From: Herminiimonas sp.
GTDB taxonomy: Bacteria; Pseudomonadota; Gammaproteobacteria; Burkholderiales; Burkholderiaceae_D
Reading direction: 5' to 3'
Length of the DNA stretch: 40,833 nt
Assembly (NCBI GenBank): GCA_028292665.1
Contig: JAQGLW010000003.1
Span: 1-40,833 of the forward strand
Part shown: one piece after another, positions 23,676-30,924 of the stretch
Layout: each line of letters opens with the position of its first letter
Position numbering within the stretch: position 1 is the stretch's first letter
The notes under the pieces: model-generated
Database searches by the model: none
Seen by the model: only the letters and a program-made list of their open reading frames with translations
What the model was told of the DNA's origin: nothing
Program-made: the position numbers and the translations under genes

Positions 23676-24595
23676 GGAGAATTCTCCTTTCCGGATTCGG
23701 GCTTGACGAAGTAATAGCCGGTGATCATGGACCGCAGATGATTCCACAGGCCGCTCACAATCACTTCAAACACATGGATCAGCACGAACGCGACAAGCAG
23801 CCAGGCGACGATGAAGTGAATCGTGCGGGCGGACTGCCTGCCTCCGAACCAGTCGACCCAGCCGGTCAGGACGGTATCGAGCATCGGCGACATCGCCATT
23901 CCCATCAGGATCACCAAAGGCAGCAAGACGAATATCACGCTCAGATAGGCCAGTTTCTGCAGCACGTTGTAACGCTTCGCGGCTTCGCCTTCGGGATGCC
24001 TGAACTGCAGGTGCTCCTTGATCGACGCGCCGATTCCGCGCATCTCCTGCCTGTCGGGCGCAAGATCACGTCTGAAATGTCCGCTCAGGAATGCATACAG
24101 TACATACAGCAAGCCATTGATGACGAACAGCCACGCAAAGAAGAAATGCCACAAGCGCGCCGTCGACAGCGCATAAAAGCCCGGTATGGTGAGCCAGTGC
24201 GGAAACGCATTTTGATTCAGGCCGCCGCCAGGCGAGGCGGAAACGCCCAGTACGCCTGTCGTATCGAATTCATGTCCGAATATGCGCAGGATGCCTTTTT
24301 TCGCAGGAGCTCCCGGCTCCGGTTCGTCCGTTGCATCGTCATTCGTCGAAGCTGCCTGGGGAGCGTTGCCTGCGATTGTTCTGGACGTGATTTCAAGAAG
24401 AGCAGGGCGGCCGGTGTAGGATGATGCGCCCCAATACAAGGCTGGATGCGCATTGAAGATTCCCAGGCCGCTCATGAAAAGAATCGTGAGGCAAACGACA
24501 TTGATCCAGTGCGTGATACGAACCGGCAATCGATGCCGGTAGTACAGGCCGCCTTTTGGATTATTCTCCGCTTTGGCAGTTTCAGGCGTAGGCAT
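23672..24595 (-). CDS. Cytochrome b561-family membrane subunit
   Basis: A 307-residue inner-membrane cytochrome b of the b561/Ni-Fe hydrogenase b-subunit type with about four transmembrane helices (near residues 30-47, 145-170, 222-245 and 270-292). Heme-ligand histidines are expected in VRITHWIN, LWHFFFAW, TIHFIVAW and LIHVFEV. Between helices 1 and 2 there is a long periplasmic or cytoplasmic insert of about 80 residues with an acidic, proline-rich part (about 80-95). It overlaps the molybdopterin enzyme gene and probably links it to the quinone pool. The frame extends upstream to 24766, but GAAGGG before ATG 24595 and the start of the family homology support this start. Confidence 0.83.
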   Translation of the reverse strand: MPTPETAKAENNPKGGLYYRHRLPVRITHWINVVCLTILFMSGLGIFNAHPALYWGASSYTGRPALLEITSRTIAGNAPQAASTNDDATDEPEPGAPAKKGILRIFGHEFDTTGVLGVSASPGGGLNQNAFPHWLTIPGFYALSTARLWHFFFAWLFVINGLLYVLYAFLSGHFRRDLAPDRQEMRGIGASIKEHLQFRHPEGEAAKRYNVLQKLAYLSVIFVLLPLVILMGMAMSPMLDTVLTGWVDWFGGRQSARTIHFIVAWLLVAFVLIHVFEVIVSGLWNHLRSMITGYYFVKPESGKENSP

Positions 24596-24876
24596 GATGG
24601 TCCCTTCGTTGTTTTCAACCAGGAATATCGCCGCTCGATTAATGCGAACTCGATTAACCATATTACAACATCCTGGATCGAATACGAATCCGGATAACCT
24701 ATTTACTTTGGTGTGGGCCGGTACAGCTCCCAATGACAGGTCCTCACAGCATGCCGCTTTTTCCATTCTGCTTCATGGCCCGACGGCATCGTTTCATTGC
24801 GTTAGCACAAAGGCCCTGAGCCGATCAGGAAGTAATATTGATCCGACTTTTGACTATCCTCCCAAGGGTCATCCCG

Positions 24877-24906
24877 CCCGCATTGCGAAAGTTCTGCGGG
24901 TTTTTT
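24877..24906 (+). terminator. Factor-independent terminator in a leader region
   Basis: CCCGCA (24877-24882) pairs with TGCGGG (24895-24900) across a 12-base loop and is followed directly by six T (24901-24906). No plus-strand coding gene lies before it within the gap, so it ends either an unseen small RNA or the leader of the next gene. Confidence 0.65.
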
Positions 24907-24917
24907 AATGAGCATGA

Positions 24918-24956
24918 CTGCATTGCGCCCTTCAGGATTTTAATCAGGCAATGCAG
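24918..24956 (+). other. 9-bp leader hairpin upstream of the iron-permease-family gene
   Basis: CTGCATTGC (24918-24926) pairs perfectly with GCAATGCAG (24948-24956) across a 21-base loop. GCATTGCG also occurs inside the preceding terminator (24880-24887), so the right arm could pair there instead. Confidence 0.5.
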
Positions 24957-24984
24957 CTGGCATTCCTTATCCAGGGAGCGCGCC

Positions 24985-25404
24985 ATGGAAGAAGCATTTC
25001 GAAAATTTTCGATAAAAATCGCCGGCATCGTCGGTTCGCCGTGGATTTTTATCGTATCGCTCGTCAGCATTGCCGTTTGGGCTTTGACCGGACCGGTCTT
25101 TCACTATTCGGATACATGGCAACTGGTGATCAACACCGGTACTTCGGTGATCACGTTCCTGATGGTGTTCCTGATTCAGAACACGCAAAACCGGGACACG
25201 AAAGTCATTCATTTGAAGCTGGACGAGTTGCTGCGCGCTGTCGAAGGAGCGCGGACCGGATTGGTAAATCTGGATAGTTTGTCGGACGACGATCTGCTTC
25301 AACTGCAAAAGGAGTTCATACGGCTGGGGAAAAGGGAACCGGCGATGAGAACCGGGCCGAATGAACCGGCGAAGGGAAGCGGACAGGCAATGCCGCCGGA
25401 TTGA
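24985..25404 (+). CDS. Low affinity iron permease family membrane protein
   Basis: A 139-residue protein with two transmembrane helices (about residues 10-35 and 46-66) and a cytoplasmic helix followed by a Pro/Gly-rich tail. The segments VGSPWIFIVSL, GPVFHYSDTWQLVINTGTSVITFLMVFLIQNTQNRDTKVIHLKLDELLR match the family pattern (quoted in part only). The family is named after yeast low-affinity iron permease, but bacterial members are short and their transport role is unproven. AGGGAG at 24973-24978 with a six-base spacer fixes the ATG at 24985. The leader holds a terminator and a second hairpin, so expression may be controlled by attenuation. Confidence 0.82.
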   Translation: MEEAFRKFSIKIAGIVGSPWIFIVSLVSIAVWALTGPVFHYSDTWQLVINTGTSVITFLMVFLIQNTQNRDTKVIHLKLDELLRAVEGARTGLVNLDSLSDDDLLQLQKEFIRLGKREPAMRTGPNEPAKGSGQAMPPD

Positions 25405-25414
25405 GTTTCCTTGC

Positions 25415-25441
25415 CGGCGGCCGAGCGCAGCCCGGCCGCCG
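25415..25441. terminator. Bidirectional hairpin between convergent genes
   Basis: Perfect 9-bp stem, CGGCGGCCG (25415-25423) pairing with CGGCCGCCG (25433-25441), between the iron-permease-family gene and csbD. There is no T-run. Its place between convergent ends fits a shared terminator. Confidence 0.6.
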
Positions 25442-25464
25442 ATACAGCTGAGTCAGTTTAATTC

Positions 25465-25650
25465 TCAGTGATCCTTGCTTGCATCCCTGACGGATTCTTT
25501 TACATTACCGACACTTTTCTGCGTTTTTCCCTCGGCCTGTTTTGCCAGGCCTTTAACCTGCTGTTCTTTGCTACCCGTCAGTTTGCCCGCTTGCTCCTGG
25601 ACTTTGCCGGCGGCGTCTTTTACGCCGCCCTTGATCTGGTCTTTGTTCAT
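25465..25650 (-). CDS. CsbD family stress-response protein
   Basis: A 61-residue hydrophilic protein beginning MNKDQIKGGVKDAAGK, the classic CsbD start, and made of Lys/Gln/Ala-rich helical segments with the repeated pattern AxGKxQ (GKVQEQAGKLTGSKEQQVKGL). CsbD-like proteins are small, abundant and induced by general stress; their molecular role is unknown. AGGAG lies upstream of the ATG on the minus strand. The gene is complete and of normal length. Confidence 0.9.
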   Translation of the reverse strand: MNKDQIKGGVKDAAGKVQEQAGKLTGSKEQQVKGLAKQAEGKTQKSVGNVKESVRDASKDH

Positions 25651-26046
25651 GATTCGAGCTCCTAGTGATTGTGAAGAACAGTGATTGCTCTACTAAGAAC
25701 AACAGCACAGGCGGAAGTTCCGCTCTGACATTGATTATCGTTATCCGGAATTGAACAACAGTAATGATGCCTGCCGTCAGTATCGTCCCGTGCTGTTTAT
25801 TTACAGTTTCCGGATGACCTTCTGCAACAAGATTTTAAAAATTGAACTCTTCATGACCTGAATCAAATGCATTGGAAATGAGGCCATGGAATTTATAGGC
25901 TGTCGCCACATACTAAATAGATATATGCGATGCCGGTTGACGAAGCGATATAAAACGTTTCGTGCGCAAGCGGCAGGCGCCGGACTGTAATCGTTCGCAC
26001 AGCACAGGTTTTGAATCTGTTCTCGTTTAATCCGATGGAGATAATA
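25651..26046. promoter_or_regulatory. 396-base AT-rich divergent region
   Basis: This separates csbD (minus) and the YSC84 gene (plus). It is AT-rich, especially 25800-25930, as expected for promoters. TTGACG near 25938 and TATAAA near 25952 are too close together to form one promoter. I recognise no gene or RNA. Confidence 0.3.
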
Positions 26047-26658
26047 ATGCAAAGACGGGATTTCATGCTAAAGACGGCTGCGTCGCTCGCCGTCACAGGG
26101 TTGGCGGGCGCCGGCTGTACGACTACCGCGACCACCAGCGTGACGCCCAGCGGGGCGGCCAGCGCGGGGACGGCCGCGGACAAACGCCGCCGCGAGATCG
26201 ATCCGGGCATCGACGCAACTCTTACGCGCCTCTATTCGACTGTGCCAAATTCGCGCGAACTCGTAACCAAGGCGAACGGCACGCTGGTGTTCCCGTCCGT
26301 CATCGCGGCTGGATTTGGAATTGGCGGGCAGTACGGTGAAGGAGGGTTGCGCATTCGGGGGGCGAGGACGACCGAATACTACAGCCTGGCATCCGTGTCG
26401 GTCGGGCTGCAGATCGGAGCCCAGTCGAAAGCGATCGTTTTCCTGTTCATGACGCAAGACGCACTCGACAAATTCCGCAAAAGCGAAGGCTGGGCGGTCG
26501 GTGCCGATGCATCGGTCGCAGTATTGAAGGTCGGTGCGAACGGCAGCATCGACACCACTTCGGCAACCGGACCGGTTCTGGCGTTCGTGCTGACCAACAC
26601 CGGTCTGATGGCGAACCTGACTCTGGAAGGCACAAAGATATCGCGGCTCAAGGCCTGA
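26047..26658 (+). CDS. YSC84-related (SYLF domain) lipoprotein
   Basis: A 203-residue exported protein with a leader (MQRRDFMLKTAASLAVTGL) that carries twin arginines and ends in a lipobox-like AGAGC (Cys22 region), so it is probably a lipoprotein. The mature part is a SYLF/YSC84 domain, with PSVIAAGFGIGGQYGEG (about residues 84-100), YYSLASVSVGLQIGAQSKAIV and ALDKFRKSEGW. These domains bind phosphoinositide-type lipids in eukaryotes; the bacterial role is unknown but usually linked to the envelope. GGAG at 26037-26040 precedes the ATG. Confidence 0.87.
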   Translation: MQRRDFMLKTAASLAVTGLAGAGCTTTATTSVTPSGAASAGTAADKRRREIDPGIDATLTRLYSTVPNSRELVTKANGTLVFPSVIAAGFGIGGQYGEGGLRIRGARTTEYYSLASVSVGLQIGAQSKAIVFLFMTQDALDKFRKSEGWAVGADASVAVLKVGANGSIDTTSATGPVLAFVLTNTGLMANLTLEGTKISRLKA

Positions 26659-26803
26659 TCTGCCGTACCTTGCGGGACAGGGTTGCTGTTATCTGCCTGC
26701 CGAAGCGGTAACGAAGGCAGCGCTCCGATTTGTCCGGCGCGGCGATTTTTGTCATCCCGGATAGCCGCCCCGGCAAACGCCTTCCATCCTTCTCTGCCCG
26801 TCT

Positions 26804-28174
26804 TTATTTGATGATCCGGTAGCAAGGAATATATTTTTTACCGGGCAATTTCATTCGGTGCTGCTCGACGAATGCGGCGAGCAACGCGTCCATCTGTTCC
26901 ATGATGGCGGGATCGCCGTGAATCTCGAAGTGTCCGTATTTCTCGATTGCGCGAATACCCTGATCCTTTACATTGCCGGCCACCACGCCGGAAAAAGCGC
27001 GACGCAGGTTGGCCGCAAGCAGATGGCGGTCCTGATTCTTGTGGATCTTGAGATTGCGCATGTTCTGATGCGTCGGGGCAAACGGCTTCTGAAATTCACT
27101 GTCGATTTTGAGCGTCCAGTTGAAGTAGTACGCATCCCCCCGCTCCTTGCGGAACTCCCGCACCTGCTTGATCCCGGCCTGCATTTCCTTTGCTACGCTG
27201 ACCGGATCGTCGATGATGATCTTGTACAGATTTTGTGCTTTCTCGCCCAGCGTGGCGCCGATGAACTGGTCGATCTGCCCGAAATAGTCTGCGGAATTTT
27301 CGGGCCCGGTAAACACGAGCGGAAAAGGGATGTCCGCATTATCCGGATGCAGCAGAATGCCGAGGATGTAGAGAATTTCTTCCGCCGTTCCTGCGCCGCC
27401 GGGAAAAATGACGATGCCGTGGCCGACGCGCACGAAGGCTTCCAGCCGCTTCTCGATGTCAGGCAGGATCACCAGGTCGTTGACGATCGGATTGGGCGAC
27501 TCGGCGGCGATGATGCCGGGTTCGGAAATGCCGAGATAGCGACCGTTGACGATGCGCTGCTTGGCGTGGCCGATCGTGGCGCCCTTCATCGGTCCCTTCA
27601 TCGCACCGGGGCCGCAGCCGGTGCAGATATCCATGCCGCGCAGCCCGATTTCATATCCAACTTTTTTCGAGTAGTCGTATTCGGTGCGCGAAATGGAATG
27701 CCCGCCCCAGCACACCACCATGTTCGGATTGATCAGCGGGCGCAGCACATCGGCGTTGCGCAGGATATGGAAAACCACATCGGTAATGCCTTCGGACGAA
27801 TGCAGGTCGAAGTTGGTATTGCCGTTGATTTCCTCGCTCATGAACAGGACGTCGCGCAGCACGGCGAACAGATGTTCGTGAATGCCCTTGATCATTTTAT
27901 TGTCGACGAAGGCGCTGGCAGGAGCGCCCTTGATGTCGAGCTTGATGCCTCGTTCGCGCTGGATGATGCTGATGTCGAATGATTGATAGCGTTCCAGCAG
28001 TTCCTTGCCGTCGTCGAGATTATTGCCGCAATTGAGCACTGCCAGCGAGCAGTTGCGAAATATCGGATGCAGGCCGCCGTGGCTATTGTCGAGAAGCTTG
28101 TGCACTTCCGCCTTGGATAAAACATCCAGCCGGCCTTCCGGCGAGATTTGCGTATCGATTACGTTATATTCCAT
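26804..28174 (-). CDS. ppnN: Pyrimidine/purine nucleotide 5'-monophosphate nucleosidase (LOG family)
   Basis: A 456-residue protein that matches the length and layout of E. coli PpnN (YgdH), an enzyme that cleaves nucleoside monophosphates to base and ribose 5-phosphate and is tuned by (p)ppGpp. The N-terminal domain (to about residue 145) is followed by the LOG/lysine-decarboxylase-like core with GGHSIS (157-162) and PGGAGTAEE (258-266), the phosphate and ribose-binding motif, and then a C-terminal helical domain. Key residues look intact. No Shine-Dalgarno is visible. It is transcribed alone, away from the c-di-GMP gene. Confidence 0.93.
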   Translation of the reverse strand: MEYNVIDTQISPEGRLDVLSKAEVHKLLDNSHGGLHPIFRNCSLAVLNCGNNLDDGKELLERYQSFDISIIQRERGIKLDIKGAPASAFVDNKMIKGIHEHLFAVLRDVLFMSEEINGNTNFDLHSSEGITDVVFHILRNADVLRPLINPNMVVCWGGHSISRTEYDYSKKVGYEIGLRGMDICTGCGPGAMKGPMKGATIGHAKQRIVNGRYLGISEPGIIAAESPNPIVNDLVILPDIEKRLEAFVRVGHGIVIFPGGAGTAEEILYILGILLHPDNADIPFPLVFTGPENSADYFGQIDQFIGATLGEKAQNLYKIIIDDPVSVAKEMQAGIKQVREFRKERGDAYYFNWTLKIDSEFQKPFAPTHQNMRNLKIHKNQDRHLLAANLRRAFSGVVAGNVKDQGIRAIEKYGHFEIHGDPAIMEQMDALLAAFVEQHRMKLPGKKYIPCYRIIK

Positions 28175-28685
28175 GAATAAAAATTTCAGATTAAAAAATG
28201 CCGATAACTACAGTATCAACTGCAAATGACGATCAAGTCCAGCGTTTGTATTTTTCTTGCCCGAAATTGATGCATGAAATCAATTAGATAAAATTTCCCC
28301 GTGCCAAACCGGCGGCATCCACATCGATCTGTTGATTTCCATCAAATTTTTCATCGGTCCGAAGCATTGCGCTATTTTTAATGCACCCCCAATTCTGGCA
28401 ATACATCTGTATAGGCGTATGCGGCTGTTCCTGCCAACTTCATTCCGGCGCGCAATGTTGCATGCGCGTTTGGCGACTCGCAGGATTCGTTGTGATCAAA
28501 TGGAACGCTGCAGGCGGAAAAATGTCTAGTGGGAACGTGCCCGGATGAAAGAATTCTTTTTCATCGCATGTCGATATGCAATGTGATGCCGCATCGATAT
28601 TCATCAGGCTTGCATTGTGGCTCGCATGACCGGTATTGCGCTGTTCCCGGCGACTTGAAAGTGTGACCCAACTGGAGATGAAGAT
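28175..28685. promoter_or_regulatory. 511-base divergent intergenic region
   Basis: This lies between ppnN (minus) and the PAS-GGDEF-EAL gene (plus). The ppnN side is AT-rich. Short open frames are present but lack ribosome sites or recognisable domains. A GGAG at about 28674-28677 serves the TTG start at 28686. I see no RNA gene or strong inverted repeat. Confidence 0.3.
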
Positions 28686-30845
28686 TTGAATTCGGTTATC
28701 GATAAAAGCATGCCGGCAGGCCTCGCCGGGTGGCTGGGGGAATCGCTGCAGCAGCAGGCAGGCATCCTGCAGATGATATTGAACAGCATGACGGAAGGCG
28801 TCATTGTCTGCAATACGCAAGGAGAGCTGATGCTGGTCAACCGATCGGCCGAGCTGTTGCTGAACATGGACGGCAAGGCATCCGATCTGCGCGCGCTGTC
28901 CGCCGGCTATGACTGGTACATGGCTGATGGCATTACCCCGTGCGCGTACGAACAGCGGCCTCCCTCTCGCGCGCTCAATGGAGAAAAAATCAACGACTTC
29001 GAACTCGTTGTCCGGCGTGCCGACAAGGACGTGAACCTGATCGTCAACTGCTCTTCGTCGCCGTTGACGGATAGCGAAGGTAACATCGTCGGCGCGGTGA
29101 ATGTATTCCGCGATGTAACCGCGAGCAAGCGTGCGATGCATGATCTCCATAACGCTGAACAGCATTTCAAGCTTCTGGTCGAGGGAACCATCGACTATGC
29201 GATTTTCATGCTGGATGCGGACGGTTATATCGTCAGCTGGAATCCTGGTGCGCAACGCATATTGGGCTATGAGCAGAGTGAAGTGATCGGCCGGCACGTA
29301 TCGATTTTCCATACGCCGGAAGACATTGCAAAAGGCGAACCGTTCCGAAAACTGAAGCAGACAATTGAAGAGGGGCGGGCCGAAGAGGACAGCTGGCGTG
29401 TCCGCAAGGACGGACAACGGTTCTGGTCGACCGGCGTGCTCGATGCGCTGCATGACGAGCATGGCCGTGTACGGGGCTTCGTCAAGATCATGCGCGACAA
29501 CACGGAGCGGCGTCTGGCGGAGGAAAACAATTATTACCTGGCCAATCACGATTCGCTGACCGGCCTGGCCAACAGGTCCCGGTTCATGGAACGCTTGCAT
29601 GAATCGCTGATGAATGCCGATCGGGACGGCACGCAGGTGGCGGTTCTGTTGCTCGATCTGGACCGCTTCAAAATGATCAACGATACGTTGGGCCATCAAA
29701 TCGGCGACATGCTGTTGAAAAAAGTAGCGCATCGGTTATCCAGATGCGTGCGTGAAACGGATACCGTCGCGCGCCTGGGCGGCGATGAATTCGTCATCAT
29801 CCTGACCCGCTTGAAAGATGTCAGCAGCGTCGAAGTGCTGGCTGAAAAAATAGTCCTCGAAATGGCCCGGCCGTATCACATCAATCGCCAGGAAATCCGC
29901 AGTGGCACCAGCCTGGGCATTGCCATTTACCGGAGGGATGGCAACGATCCGGGCGATCTGCTGCAGAAAGCCGATCTGGCGATGTACCGGGCGAAATCGT
30001 CAGGGCGCAACCACTATCGGATATTTGCGCCAGGCATGCTGACCGACGCGCAAACGCGCAGGAAACAGGAAGACAGTTTGCGGCATGCGTTGAAATATCA
30101 GGAATTCGAACTCTCTTTCCAGCCGCAGATCGACCTCGATACGTTGCAACTGTCCGGCGCGGAAGTGCTGCTGCGGAGTAAAAACCGTGTCTTGCAGGCT
30201 ATTCCTGTCAGCAAGGTGATTGCGCTTGCCGAAGAAACCGGGCTGATCGTCCCGTTGGGCGAATGGATACTTCAGGCCACCTGCCGCCAGATGAAAAAAT
30301 GGCAGAAGATGGGTTTGCCTGAATTCAAGGTTGCGGTTAATTTTTCGCCGATGCACTTGCTGGCGCCGAATTTCATCAACACCGTCCGCCATACACTGAC
30401 CGACACCGGGCTTGATCCGAGGTATCTTGAACTCGAAGTGACCGAAGGTTTGCTGGTGGCTGCCAGCGAAGCCAATAACCATGTGATGACTTCGCTCAAG
30501 GAAATCGGCATCTCGATCAGCGTCGACGACTTCGGCACCGGATTTTCCGCATTGTCCTACCTGAAGCATTTTCCGGTCGATGTACTCAAACTCGATGAAT
30601 CGCTGGTGCGCAATTTGCCGCGCGATCGGGACGACGTCGCGATCGTTTCGGCCATCATCAAGCTTGCACTCGACTTGAACATCAAGGTGATTGCAGAAGG
30701 TGTGGAAACCTCCGATCAATTAGCCTATCTGAAGACTACGCATTGCAATGCTGCGCAGGGCTTTCTTTTCAGTCCGGCCGTGAGAGCCGAGAAATTCGAA
30801 ATGCTGTTGCTGAATCAAAAATGGTCGAGCCCGGTGTTGCATTAG
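28686..30845 (+). CDS. PAS-PAS-GGDEF-EAL c-di-GMP signalling protein
   Basis: A 719-residue cytosolic sensor. Two PAS domains (about 25-145 and 157-275) are followed by a GGDEF domain with intact GGDEF (365-369) and an I-site RETD (356-359) for product inhibition, then an EAL domain. In the EAL domain the signature reads EVL (493-495), and the next residues RSKN replace the usual RWxHP; but Asn552, Glu584, Asp614/Asp615 (DDFGTG), Lys635, Glu671 (AEGVET) and Gln691 are present, so phosphodiesterase activity is likely retained. It has no transmembrane helices. The start is TTG with GGAG eight bases upstream; ATG 28710 is an alternative. It may make or degrade c-di-GMP depending on a ligand bound by PAS. 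Confidence 0.92.
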   Translation: MNSVIDKSMPAGLAGWLGESLQQQAGILQMILNSMTEGVIVCNTQGELMLVNRSAELLLNMDGKASDLRALSAGYDWYMADGITPCAYEQRPPSRALNGEKINDFELVVRRADKDVNLIVNCSSSPLTDSEGNIVGAVNVFRDVTASKRAMHDLHNAEQHFKLLVEGTIDYAIFMLDADGYIVSWNPGAQRILGYEQSEVIGRHVSIFHTPEDIAKGEPFRKLKQTIEEGRAEEDSWRVRKDGQRFWSTGVLDALHDEHGRVRGFVKIMRDNTERRLAEENNYYLANHDSLTGLANRSRFMERLHESLMNADRDGTQVAVLLLDLDRFKMINDTLGHQIGDMLLKKVAHRLSRCVRETDTVARLGGDEFVIILTRLKDVSSVEVLAEKIVLEMARPYHINRQEIRSGTSLGIAIYRRDGNDPGDLLQKADLAMYRAKSSGRNHYRIFAPGMLTDAQTRRKQEDSLRHALKYQEFELSFQPQIDLDTLQLSGAEVLLRSKNRVLQAIPVSKVIALAEETGLIVPLGEWILQATCRQMKKWQKMGLPEFKVAVNFSPMHLLAPNFINTVRHTLTDTGLDPRYLELEVTEGLLVAASEANNHVMTSLKEIGISISVDDFGTGFSALSYLKHFPVDVLKLDESLVRNLPRDRDDVAIVSAIIKLALDLNIKVIAEGVETSDQLAYLKTTHCNAAQGFLFSPAVRAEKFEMLLLNQKWSSPVLH

Positions 30846-30924
30846 TGTCTGCATTGCCGGACGCCATCGCACGGGTGCCGGAAAAGGATTTTCAAAGACC
30901 AATTTCGATTTCTTTACAACTAGC

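Larger units (their letters stand above)
24596..24984. promoter_or_regulatory. 389-base region with terminator and leader hairpins
   Basis: This is the divergent gap between the cytochrome b gene (minus) and the iron-permease-family gene (plus). Its plus-strand right half contains a factor-independent terminator (24877-24906) with no gene ahead of it, then a second hairpin (24918-24956). A small hairpin, CCTGA/TCAGG, lies near 24814-24828. These suggest an RNA leader or small RNA starting somewhere after about 24750. Confidence 0.45.

Noticed and set aside
28440-29732. Minus-strand open frame opposite the PAS-GGDEF-EAL gene
   Set aside because: Antisense to PAS and GGDEF coding sequence, no own motifs or ribosome site.
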